A stretch of DNA of 37,205 nt from Pseudomonadota bacterium (GTDB lineage: Bacteria > Myxococcota_A > Bradymonadia > Bradymonadales > GCA-2716585), in assembly GCA_005804885.1 (NCBI GenBank), contig SYOX01000316.1, forward strand, positions 1-37,205. Reading direction: 5' to 3'. Shown here in pieces: positions 1 to 7,329 of the stretch (position 1 is its first letter; the number at the start of each line of letters is the position of its first letter). A program made the position numbers and the translations under genes. The notes beneath the pieces are model-generated. The model was not told the DNA's origin. It saw only the letters and a program-made list of their open reading frames with translations, and did no database searches.

Positions 1-98
1 CCGAAGTGCGGCACGAAGGACGTGGCCTGCGAGAGGTCGTCCACCGGCGTTTCGCAGACGAGATCGACGAGCGCCTCACCGAGGCAGAGCGTGGCCAT
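1..98 (-). CDS. PfkB-family carbohydrate kinase, N-terminal 32 codons (runs off left edge)
   Basis: Read on the minus strand from the ATG at 98-96, the frame gives CLGEALVDLVCE, then a PVDDL segment, then FVPHFG, and continues off the window. This matches the first beta-strand and entry loop of PfkB/ribokinase-type sugar kinases, whose N-terminus typically reads LGEALVDLV...F.PH.GGA. Such enzymes phosphorylate sugars or nucleosides with ATP in the cytoplasm; 32 residues cannot fix the substrate. No upstream in-frame start lies close by and the Shine-Dalgarno signal is weak. The start sits back to back with the broken pnp segment, which begins near 142 on the other strand. Seen: the N-terminal motif. 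Inferred: the rest of the gene lies beyond position 1. Confidence 0.72.
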   Translation of the reverse strand, partial: MATLCLGEALVDLVCETPVDDLSQATSFVPHF

Positions 99-144
99 GC
101 GCGGCAGTCTGACACGACTATTGTCCGCCCCATGGGCGCGAAAG

Positions 145-786
145 GATCACTTCGGCGACATGGACTTCAAGGTCTGTGGGACGACCAAGGGGATCACCGC
201 CTTCCAGATGGACACGAAGATCACGGGCGTGGGCCGCGATACGATGAAGAAGGCGCTGCTGCAGGCGCGCGACGGGCGGGTCCACATCATCGAGCGGATG
301 TTGACGGCGCTGCCGACGCACCGCAGCGATCTGAGCCCGCACGCGCCGCGCATCCTGACGCTGAAGATCAAGCCGAGCCAGATCGGCGCGGTCATCGGCT
401 CGGGGGGCAAGACGATCCGGGGCATCACCGAGCAGACCGGCGTGGCCATCGACATCGACGACGACGGGACGGTGAGCATCGCCTCGGCCAACCAGGCGAT
501 GGCGAACAAGGCGATCGACATCATCCGCAGCCTCACCCAGGAGCCCGAGGTCAACAAGACCTACCTGGGGGTGGTCAAGCGGATCGTCGACTTCGGCGCC
601 TTCATCGAGATCCTGCCCGGGACCGACGGCCTGTGCCACGTCTCGGAGCTGACCGACGGCCGCGTCGAGCGGGTCGAGGACGTCATCTCCGAGGGGGATG
701 AGGTGCTGGTCAAGTGCGTCGGCATCGACCGCTACGGCAAGATCCGCCTGTCCCGCAAGGAGGCGCTGGCCGAGAAGCAGTCCTGA
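145..786 (+). CDS. pnp: 5'-truncated pnp: C-terminal third of polyribonucleotide nucleotidyltransferase, probable pseudogene or assembly join
   Basis: PNPase degrades RNA 3'-5' phosphorolytically in the cytoplasm. Recognisable homology starts abruptly at DHFGDMDFKV, which corresponds to about residue 486 of the E. coli enzyme and includes the active-site residues equivalent to D486, D492 and K494. It continues through the end of the second RNase PH core, a KH domain (IGSGGKTIRGITEQTG) and an S1 domain (VVKRIVDFGAFIEI...GKIRLSRKEAL), ending at TGA. The first two thirds of the protein (first RNase PH domain, linker, most of the second) are absent. Upstream codons in the same frame are antisense to the PfkB-like start and show no PNPase similarity. 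Possible starts are GTG 22, ATG 97 or ATG 160. The fragment cannot be a working PNPase by itself; it could be a remnant, a KH-S1 RNA-binding fragment, or a misjoined contig. Confidence 0.85.
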   Translation, partial: DHFGDMDFKVCGTTKGITAFQMDTKITGVGRDTMKKALLQARDGRVHIIERMLTALPTHRSDLSPHAPRILTLKIKPSQIGAVIGSGGKTIRGITEQTGVAIDIDDDGTVSIASANQAMANKAIDIIRSLTQEPEVNKTYLGVVKRIVDFGAFIEILPGTDGLCHVSELTDGRVERVEDVISEGDEVLVKCVGIDRYGKIRLSRKEALAEKQS

Positions 787-823
787 TCCCTGGCCGGCGA
801 TCGTCGGCGCAGTTCCCAGAAGG

Positions 824-857
824 CGACCTCGCCTGGACCCCGGCCCAGGCGAGGTCG
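824..857 (+). terminator. Hairpin downstream of pnp fragment
   Basis: A perfect 13-bp stem (CGACCTCGCCTGG, 824-836, pairs with 845-857) closes an 8-nt loop, 38 bp after the pnp stop. There is no T-run after it, as is common in very GC-rich genomes, so it is terminator-like rather than a classic intrinsic terminator. Confidence 0.6.
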
Positions 858-921
858 TCGCGCTCTGCCGGGTGTCCGGGGCGGGGCCGGGGCGAGGTGG
901 AGGAGGTTGTGAGCTGCGAAC

Positions 922-950
922 TTGTGACATCGCTCCGAGCTCTGTTATCC
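922..950 (+). promoter_or_regulatory. Possible sigma70-type promoter for the pseudokinase gene
   Basis: TTGTGA (922-927) and TTATCC (945-950) are separated by 17 bp in the otherwise gene-free stretch 787-997, about 48 bp before the TTG start at 998. The -10 match is poor, so this is tentative. Confidence 0.3.
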
Positions 951-997
951 TCATTGTTGAGACCGGGAAGAGCGAGCCTTGAGAGGGTGGCCAAGTC

Positions 998-2932
998 TTG
1001 AAGCCGATGGTCGGGGTCTGGGGCAACTGTTGGAGTTGCGGTCACCACCGCGTGCTTGAGGGCTCTTGCGAGCTCTGCCAGGCGGTCTCGGGCGACGATC
1101 CTCTCCTTGGCAAGGTGCTCGGCCCGGTCAAGATCAGCCGCCACCTGGTCTCCGAGCCCGAGAGCAGCCTCTATCATGGCGTGGCCGAGGGGCGCCGGGT
1201 GATGGTGCGGGTCCTGCCGCACAAGCTGCATGGGGACGCGGCCTCGATCAGCGCCTTTGTCCAGGTCTCCCGGCGGGCCTCGGCGCTCGATCACCCGAAC
1301 ATCGCCTCCATCACCAAGCACGGCGTCAGCCAGCAGGGCGTGGCCTGGGCAATGATGGAGGGGGCCGAGGGGCGGAACTTCTCGGAGCTGCTCTACAACA
1401 ACCCGCAACCTGCGCTGCCGCTTGAGCGGGCGCACAAGGTCAGCCTTCAGCTCTTGATGTCCGTCCAGGATCTGCACGGCGCGGGCCTGGTCCACGGCCG
1501 GCTGTCGCCCTTCGCCTTTGAGTGGATGGGGGCGGCGGACGACTGGGTCCGGCTGCTGCATTGCGGCCACGGCTGGATGCGGCAGAACGACGGCGGCTTC
1601 AGCGGGGGGCTGTCGAAGCGCTCGGGCTGGCGAGGGCTCAGGCCGTGGGCGATGTACCGGGCGCCCTCGCTCTTCCACCAGGGCGAGATCAACGAGCACG
1701 TCGATCTCTACAGCGTCGGGGTCTGCATCTATCAGGTCTTCACGGGTCGGCTGCCCTACCGGGTCAACCGCGACTCGGACATCCTGAAGCTGTTGAGGGC
1801 GGGCAAGCCGCTGGAGCTGCTGGCGGCCGGCGACAGGCGCGCGGAGCTGGGTCGCTACCCGGCGCTCTTGAACGTGCTGTCCAAGGCGCTCGACGAGCGC
1901 GAGGGGGTGCGCTTCCGGTCGGTGCGTGACTTCGCCGAGGCGATGAAGGTGGCGCTGATCGAGCGCATCCAGGGGGACGCGGTCAAGCCCGTGGAGGGTC
2001 GCAAGTCGACCTCGCGCGGGGCGGCCCGCGAGAACATCCGACATCAGGCCGCCAGCCGTCAGCCCCATCTCCGGGACGAGGACGCGTCAACACCCGGGTA
2101 TGGCAGCGGGCGGCCAGGGCCTCGCCCGAAATCGTCCCCGCTGAACCGCGACAAGAGCCGCAAGGGCATAACCGCGGGCGTGCGCCACGACGATCTGGAC
2201 CGCCTCGGGCGCTCGCTGGCGGAGATGAGCCACGAGGCCGCGGCGGTGCTGTCGCCGATCAACGCGGAGGGGTCGCTCCGGGCGCTGGAGGCCGCGATCA
2301 TGGGGGTCTCGGGGCCCCCCGCGCCGAGCGGCCCAGGCCCCTCCTCAAGCATTCAACTCCACAGCACGTCGCAGCGGAGCGTCTCGACGGGCTCCTTCAA
2401 GGCCTTGTCGGCCGATGATGCCACCTGGGCGGTCGTCTGCCTCTCCTCGCCGCAGCTCAAGGCCAGGCCGCGCGGGACGCTCCAGAGCGTCACCCAGCTC
2501 GATTACAGGGCCGCGCTCGAGCCCCTTCGTCTGCTCTCGGAGCGGATGACGGAGGTCTTCACCAGCGGGGATCGCGGCGCGCTGCTGTGCTTCATGGGGC
2601 CGGCGACCAACCTCGGGGCGCTGCTGGGGCCGCTGGTGGTCTTCTTGATGGAGTTCGAGCGCACGCGCAAGGCGGAGCCCCCTGCGGTGACCGTCGCGGT
2701 GGGTCGAGGGCCGCGGGAGCCGTCGAAGGACGAGCTGGAGCCGGCCTTCCAGAGCCTCGCGGCCGAGGTCCAGGCCCTGCTGCCCGTGGCGCGCAGCGGC
2801 GAGCTGATCGCGCGCCCTGAGGTGCTCAAGGCGCTGGGGATGGAGGCGATGTGCGGCCCGGTGCCCTTCGAGCGCGCCGCGCCCATCGATCCGCTGGTGC
2901 TCTGGCCCTTCATCAGCCGCGAGCGCGCTTGA
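998..2932 (+). CDS. Zinc-ribbon Ser/Thr pseudokinase with C-terminal globular domain
   Basis: A protein of 644 residues. Residues 11-27 hold two CxxC pairs (C11, C14, C24, C27), a small zinc-ribbon-like motif. Residues about 40-315 have the bacterial Ser/Thr kinase fold: VMVRVLP (beta3), LVHGRLSP (catalytic loop), YRAPS and DLYSVGVCIYQVFTGRLPY (helix F region). Every catalytic signature is altered: Lys of beta3 is R71, HRD is H166-G-R, DFG is H188-C-G, and the Gly-rich loop is missing. It should therefore act as a scaffold or sensor rather than a phosphotransferase. A Ser/Pro/Gly-rich linker (about 325-480) leads to a last domain (485-644) with FMGP, AVTVAVGRG and GELIARPEVLKALG. This is faintly like a degenerate class III nucleotide-cyclase fold, but uncertain. 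TTG 998 is preferred over ATG 1007 because of GAGAGGG at 981-987. Confidence 0.75.
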   Translation: MKPMVGVWGNCWSCGHHRVLEGSCELCQAVSGDDPLLGKVLGPVKISRHLVSEPESSLYHGVAEGRRVMVRVLPHKLHGDAASISAFVQVSRRASALDHPNIASITKHGVSQQGVAWAMMEGAEGRNFSELLYNNPQPALPLERAHKVSLQLLMSVQDLHGAGLVHGRLSPFAFEWMGAADDWVRLLHCGHGWMRQNDGGFSGGLSKRSGWRGLRPWAMYRAPSLFHQGEINEHVDLYSVGVCIYQVFTGRLPYRVNRDSDILKLLRAGKPLELLAAGDRRAELGRYPALLNVLSKALDEREGVRFRSVRDFAEAMKVALIERIQGDAVKPVEGRKSTSRGAARENIRHQAASRQPHLRDEDASTPGYGSGRPGPRPKSSPLNRDKSRKGITAGVRHDDLDRLGRSLAEMSHEAAAVLSPINAEGSLRALEAAIMGVSGPPAPSGPGPSSSIQLHSTSQRSVSTGSFKALSADDATWAVVCLSSPQLKARPRGTLQSVTQLDYRAALEPLRLLSERMTEVFTSGDRGALLCFMGPATNLGALLGPLVVFLMEFERTRKAEPPAVTVAVGRGPREPSKDELEPAFQSLAAEVQALLPVARSGELIARPEVLKALGMEAMCGPVPFERAAPIDPLVLWPFISRERA

Positions 2933-3059
2933 TCCGACCGCGCTCGATCAAGGCTGGTCAAGCCCCGCGGCCTGTGGTAGCCAGAGGGGGGATCCATCCA
3001 ACACCCGGATCAGGCCGAAGTGGGCCTGGCCATCTTGATGACCTTCAGGGGAGAATGTC

Positions 3060-3431
3060 ATGCAACGTCTTATCAACGCTCGTTTTTTTGCCACCATCGC
3101 GCTGCTCTTCGTCGTGTCTGCGTCGACGGCCTGCAGCAGCAACATCGACGACGACGGCGAGCTGGACAAGCCGCGCGCGAACGAGAACAAGGTCGTCCTC
3201 TTCGACTTCAAGTTCAAGCCCAGCGAGCTTGAGGTCAGGAAGGGGACGAAGGTGACCTGGACGAACAAGGACAAGACCTCGCACGGCCTCAAGGCCGAGA
3301 ACGGGGACTTTGACGAGGTGCTGGGTTCGGGCGAGAGCTTCTCGTTCACCTTCGAGAATGCCGGGACGGTCAGGTACCTCAACCCGCAGGACAGCAGCGG
3401 GCTGATGAACGGCAAGATCATCGTCAAGTAG
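3060..3431 (+). CDS. Cupredoxin-like lipoprotein with incomplete copper site
   Basis: A 123-residue lipoprotein. The signal peptide ends in the lipobox STAC, giving a lipidated Cys25. Residues 44-123 match small plastocyanin/pseudoazurin-like cupredoxins: FDFKFKPSELEVRKGTKVTWTNKDKTSHG, then SGESFSFTFENAGTVRY and NGKIIV at the end. In the family, type 1 copper is bound by two His, one Cys and usually Met. Here the first His (H75) and the Met (M116) are present, but the segment after Y106 reads LNPQDSSGLM, with no Cys and no second His. Normal blue-copper electron transfer is therefore unlikely; it may bind another metal or be structural. AGGGGAG at 3047-3053 sits 6 bp before ATG 3060. The preceding 127 bp (2933-3059) hold no other gene. 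Confidence 0.8.
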   Translation: MQRLINARFFATIALLFVVSASTACSSNIDDDGELDKPRANENKVVLFDFKFKPSELEVRKGTKVTWTNKDKTSHGLKAENGDFDEVLGSGESFSFTFENAGTVRYLNPQDSSGLMNGKIIVK

Positions 3432-3444
3432 AGGGTCGGCCTCG

Positions 3445-3467
3445 CCCCCCTTCGCCCTGAAGGGGGG
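3445..3467. terminator. Bidirectional terminator hairpin between convergent genes
   Basis: A perfect 9-bp stem (CCCCCCTTC / GAAGGGGGG) with a 5-nt loop fills the 37-bp gap between the cupredoxin stop (3431) and the minus-strand ATPase stop (3469). Its symmetry and placement suit both genes. Confidence 0.75.
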
Positions 3468-3468
3468 A

Positions 3469-6270
3469 TCAGAGATCGTCGATGGTGCGCTCGGTCTTCT
3501 CCAGGACGCGCTTCATCTCGAGGCGAGCGAAGATCGCCTTGGCCATCTCCAGGCGCTTGCGGCCCTGGATGGTCAGGCCCTGCTTGAGCAGGAAGTCGCC
3601 GTAGGCGCTGTAGCAGCGGCCGAGTTCGGATTCATTGCCGATCTCGGTCAGCTGCTTGATGCTCTGCCGGAAGCACTCCTCGGCCTGGACGACGCGGTCG
3701 CTGTCGGGCGCGTCGAGGTCGAGGGTGGCGGCGAGCAGCTCTCCTCGCGTGCGCAGGGCGATGGCGATGAGGACGGGGGCGTCGAGCTGCCGCGCGAGCT
3801 GCTCTGCCCTGGAGGCCAGGTCCAGGGCCAGGGCGTCGTGGCCGAGGCAGTGCTGGAGCCGGGCGAGGTTGCGCAGGGCGTCGAAGTGGACGCGTCGCTC
3901 GCCGGTCTCGCGGGTGATCTCGACGGCCTGCTCCAGCGCGCTCTGGGCCTCGACGAGGTCGTTGAGGTCAAGGAGCCCCTCGCCGATGTTGTTCAGGACG
4001 GTGCCGAGCAGGATGCGGTCGCCGATCTCGCGGGCGGTGGCCTCGGCGTCGCGCAGCAGGACGAGTGCCTGCGAGAGCTCGCCGCGCTCCTGGAAGAGGA
4101 TGGCGAGGTTGTTGAGCGAGCGGGCGGCGCCGGGGCGGTCGCCGCTGATCCGGCGCAGGTTGAGGCTCTCGCGGAAGAGGCGCAGGGCTTCGCGGAAGTC
4201 GCCGCTGTTGAGCTTGACGGAGCCGAGGCGGTTGAGGGTCAGGGCCTCGGAGTCCTTGTCGTCGAGGCGCTGGCGAAGGCTCAGGGCCTCCAGGAAGAAG
4301 GCCTCGGCCTTGTCGTAGACGCCGCGGAAGTTGTGGATGGTGCCGATGTCGTCGAGGGAGGCGGCGATGCCGGGCAGGTCCTCGACGAAGCGAAAGAGGG
4401 CCAGGGCGCGGTTGAGGTCGCTCAGGGCGCGGTCGTAGTTGCCCAGCGTGCGGTGGGCGCGGCCGAGCTTGTTGAGGGCGACGGCGACCTTGGCTCTGTT
4501 GCCGATGAGCCACGCGGACTGGAGCAGCTCCTCGTAGAAGTCCAGCGCGCGCTCGGGCTCGCCCATGAGGTCAAGGACGGTGCCGATGTCGTGCAGGACC
4601 TCGATGTGGAGGCTGAGGTTGGTCTCGCCGAGGAAGGCCAGGGCGCGCTCGAAGTTCCCGACGGCGGTGCGGTTCCGGTAGTGTCTGGCGGCGTTGCGGC
4701 CGGCCTCGATGTAGAGGTCCGCGGCGCGCGGGAGGTTGACGCCGCGCTCGTGGTGGAGGGCGACGGTCTCCATGAAGCGGTCGCGCAGGTCGGCCTCGTC
4801 GGCGGCGGCCTCCATCCATTGGGCGGTGATGAGGTGGTAGCGCTTGCGCAGCTCGGGGTCGATGCTCTCGTAGACGATCTGGCGCTCGATCTCGTGCTTG
4901 AAGGCGTACTCGTCGTGGCCGGGCAGGTCGGAGCCGTGCTTGCGGCGCCGGATCATGTCCTTGCTGTTGAGGACCTTGAGGACCTCGACGACGCGCTCCT
5001 CGGCGGCCTGTCCTGGCCACAGGGCGTCGTCGTCGGGGACGCGGGGTTGTTCGAGGCGGTCGAGGGCCTGGATGGCCTCGGGCCAGAAGTGGTGGCCGAC
5101 GAGGGAGGCCTTCTCCAGGACGGCGCGCTCCTCGGCGGTCAGGCCGTCGAGGCGGGCGCGCACGAGGCCCTCGAAGGTGTTGGGCAGCTCGACGCGGTCG
5201 AGGCGGTCGGCGTGGATGATCCAGGTGTTGTTGCGGGTGTCGACGACGCCGGTGTCGATCAGGACGCGGATGACGCCCTCGATGCTGAGCGGGTTGCCGA
5301 AGGAGCGCTCGCAGATGAGGTTGTGGAGCTCCTCGGGGACGGCGCCGGCGCGCCGCAGGATGTCGTTGACGAGGGCGTGGACGTCGACATCGTCGAGGGG
5401 GTTGAGGTCGATGAGGTGCCGCCGCGGGCCGGGTTCGAAGAGCCAGGGGGCGGTGGCCTTGAGCTCGGGCTGGACGACGCACAGCAGCAGGATGGGGGAG
5501 GAGGTGAGGTTGTCGTGGAGGCTGCGGAAGAGCTCGAGGGACTCCGGGCCTGCGAAGTGGAGGTCTTCGAGGACCAGGACGAGGGGCTGTCGCTCGGCGT
5601 CCTTCTCGAGGAGCTTGATGAGGGCGCCGCGGGCGCGCTCGACGATGCGGCCGGGGTCGTTGCCGTAGCGCGCGTAGATGGTGCTGTTGGGGTAGGGCAG
5701 GCCGATGAGGTAGCCGACCATGTGGGCGATCTCTTCGGCCAGGGGGTTTCGCAGGGTGGCGTGGACGCCGTCGAGGAGTTTTTGCCGCGCGGATTGGCCC
5801 TGCTCCTGCTCGTGGATGTAGAAGCGGCTCTTGATCATGCGGCTCAGGGCCGCGTAGGGCGGGCCGCCGGCGCTGCGGCCTGCGCCTGCGACGAGGTGGG
5901 CGCCGTCGAAGTGTTGATCGAGCTTCTCGTTGAACTCGGCCACGAGGCGCGTCTTGCCGATGCCCTGGGGGCCGCTCAGGGCGAGCAGCTGGCAGGCGCG
6001 CTGGTCGATGGCGCGCTGGAAGGTGTCGACGAGGCGGTCGAAGTCGCGCTGTCGGCCGAAGATGCCCGTCTCGACGCCGTAGACGCGCCACGCGGAGGCG
6101 GAGCGGGGGGCGTCGGCGCCGCCGACCCCGGTGATCGCGGTGATGAGCCCGAGGGGAGCGCCGCAGCTGGTGCAGTACTCGCTGCGGGCGGAGTTGAGCA
6201 GCCCGCAGCTGTTGCAGGTGCGCGTGCCGGCGGCGTCGCCGGGCAGGTCCTCGGGGGATCGCAGCGTCAC
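3469..6270 (-). CDS. Zinc-ribbon STAND-type ATPase with TPR repeats
   Basis: A protein of 933 residues. Residues 19-37 form a zinc ribbon (C19xxC22, C33xxC36). FGRQRDFDRL (71-80) is the usual entry motif of STAND/MalT-like ATPases. Walker A is GPQGIGKT (100-107) and Walker B is LVLVLEDLHFA (230-240), followed by a winged-helix-like segment. From about residue 550 to 920 run TPR-type helical repeats of 40 residues (for example LGRAHRTLGNYDRALSDLNRAL and LNNLAILFQERGELSQALVLL). In this family, NTP-driven switching is controlled by the helical superstructure, usually in signalling or regulation; no output domain (HTH, cyclase, kinase) is visible here. The GTG start at 6270 overlaps the upstream gene's stop by 4 bp (GTGA), indicating translational coupling from the promoter at 7163-7191. 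It is probably cytoplasmic: there is no signal peptide or membrane segment. Confidence 0.85.
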   Translation of the reverse strand: MTLRSPEDLPGDAAGTRTCNSCGLLNSARSEYCTSCGAPLGLITAITGVGGADAPRSASAWRVYGVETGIFGRQRDFDRLVDTFQRAIDQRACQLLALSGPQGIGKTRLVAEFNEKLDQHFDGAHLVAGAGRSAGGPPYAALSRMIKSRFYIHEQEQGQSARQKLLDGVHATLRNPLAEEIAHMVGYLIGLPYPNSTIYARYGNDPGRIVERARGALIKLLEKDAERQPLVLVLEDLHFAGPESLELFRSLHDNLTSSPILLLCVVQPELKATAPWLFEPGPRRHLIDLNPLDDVDVHALVNDILRRAGAVPEELHNLICERSFGNPLSIEGVIRVLIDTGVVDTRNNTWIIHADRLDRVELPNTFEGLVRARLDGLTAEERAVLEKASLVGHHFWPEAIQALDRLEQPRVPDDDALWPGQAAEERVVEVLKVLNSKDMIRRRKHGSDLPGHDEYAFKHEIERQIVYESIDPELRKRYHLITAQWMEAAADEADLRDRFMETVALHHERGVNLPRAADLYIEAGRNAARHYRNRTAVGNFERALAFLGETNLSLHIEVLHDIGTVLDLMGEPERALDFYEELLQSAWLIGNRAKVAVALNKLGRAHRTLGNYDRALSDLNRALALFRFVEDLPGIAASLDDIGTIHNFRGVYDKAEAFFLEALSLRQRLDDKDSEALTLNRLGSVKLNSGDFREALRLFRESLNLRRISGDRPGAARSLNNLAILFQERGELSQALVLLRDAEATAREIGDRILLGTVLNNIGEGLLDLNDLVEAQSALEQAVEITRETGERRVHFDALRNLARLQHCLGHDALALDLASRAEQLARQLDAPVLIAIALRTRGELLAATLDLDAPDSDRVVQAEECFRQSIKQLTEIGNESELGRCYSAYGDFLLKQGLTIQGRKRLEMAKAIFARLEMKRVLEKTERTIDDL

Positions 6271-7085
6271 TCCAGCCCTTCCTCAAGGAGCTCGTTGAGT
6301 TCGTCGTCGACGACCTGCCCGCGCTCGTTCTTCTTCTCGTCCAGGAGCTTCTTCTCCAGGAGCTTCCGGCGCGCGAGCTCGGCCTCCTTCTTCTTGCGCT
6401 CCTCCTCGGCCTCGGCCTTCTCCTTCTCCTCGGCGATCCTGGCGGCCTCGGCCTCGCGGCGGCGCGCCTCCTGAGCGGCGCGGGCCTCATCTTCGCGGCG
6501 TTGGCGCTCGTCTTCGAGGCGAGCGCGCTCGTCCTCCTGGGCCTGGGCCCGTGCGCGCTCCTCGAGGCGCCTGGCCTCCTCGGTCTTGAGGCGTCGGGAG
6601 TCCTCGGCGCTGGAGCGGGCCTCCTCCTTGCGCAGCCTGGCCTCCTCGGCCCTGGCCTGGGCGGCCTCCTTGCGCGCGCGGGCTTCCTCGGCGCGGCGCT
6701 CGGCGGCCGAGAGCTGGCGAGGGGGGTCGGGGTCGATCTGGGCGGCGTCGATCTGGACGGGGTCGGGGGCGATGATGGTGGGGCGCGCGGCGCCCAGGGC
6801 GCGCGGCGGGGGCGTCAGGGAGGCCTCCTCGGTCTGGAGTTCGAGGGCGACGAGCCCGAGCTGCCCTCGGACCTGGGCATTGCGGTCGCGCTCGGTGTCG
6901 AGCTCCTCCCGATCCAGATCCCAGTAGTAGCGGGCCTCGGTCCAGTCCTCCCACTCGCCGGACTGCGCGGCGGCCCCGGAGGGCGCGAGCAGCCCCGCCA
7001 GCAGGGCGAGCCGGGCGGTGAGCGCGCGGCGTTGCCGGGCGGCGCCTCGGGAGCGGGAGAGGGGGGTGTGGTGTGTGGTTTTCAT
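6267..7085 (-). CDS. Secreted, charged coiled-coil protein
   Basis: A 272-residue protein from the ATG at 7085, preceded by GATGAGG at 7090-7096. The frame is open further upstream to 7154, but that extension would overlap the promoter and bury the signal peptide. The N-terminus is basic, then hydrophobic (RLALLAGLLAPSGAAA), with likely cleavage after AAA, before QSGEWEDW. Residues about 40-100 may fold (WTEARYYWDLDREELDTERDRN). From about residue 125 to the end it is nearly all Ala/Glu/Arg/Lys (RRAEEARARKEAAQARAEEA type), a long single helix or coiled coil. No enzyme motif is seen. A plausible role is a periplasmic spacer or scaffold, expressed with the STAND-TPR protein by the GTGA overlap. 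Function is not recognised. Confidence 0.72.
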   Translation of the reverse strand: MKTTHHTPLSRSRGAARQRRALTARLALLAGLLAPSGAAAQSGEWEDWTEARYYWDLDREELDTERDRNAQVRGQLGLVALELQTEEASLTPPPRALGAARPTIIAPDPVQIDAAQIDPDPPRQLSAAERRAEEARARKEAAQARAEEARLRKEEARSSAEDSRRLKTEEARRLEERARAQAQEDERARLEDERQRREDEARAAQEARRREAEAARIAEEKEKAEAEEERKKKEAELARRKLLEKKLLDEKKNERGQVVDDELNELLEEGLE

Positions 7086-7162
7086 CGTGGCCTCATCGCG
7101 TGGTCGGACCCCCGCACACGTTCTGAGGCGCAGGGAGCCTCTTTCCTTGCTCAAGGTGTGAC

Positions 7163-7191
7163 ATCATACCCGAGAGGTGAAGTCCTTTCAA
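7163..7191 (-). promoter_or_regulatory. Strong sigma70-type promoter for the coiled-coil/STAND operon
   Basis: On the minus strand, TTGAAA (7191-7186) and TATGAT (7168-7163) are exactly 17 bp apart, each matching 5 of 6 consensus bases. Transcription would start near 7156, leaving a leader of about 70 nt before the ATG at 7085. This is the best promoter match in the window. Confidence 0.7.
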
Positions 7192-7200
7192 TCGCTCAGC

Positions 7201-7230
7201 TTGTGCCGATCCCCGCCGCTCTGCTACTCT
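7201..7230 (+). promoter_or_regulatory. Weak promoter candidate for the 7330 gene
   Basis: TTGTGC (7201-7206) and TGCTACTCT (-10 TACTCT at 7225-7230, with a TGn extension) are 18 bp apart. They lie about 100 bp before the ATG at 7330, back to back with the minus-strand promoter. Confidence 0.3.
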
Positions 7231-7329
7231 GTGCCATGATGTGGCCCGTGATCTGGATGGGCGGGAAGTCAATCGCCTCTGGCGGTGTTGTGCGGTCGAG
7301 TCTCAGATCAGGTCGTGCAGGAGGATGTC

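Noticed and set aside
3838..6474. A long plus-strand open frame opposite the STAND-TPR gene
   Set aside because: It has Val/Glu/Gly/Ala-rich, featureless translation; the minus strand has Walker motifs, a zinc ribbon and TPRs.
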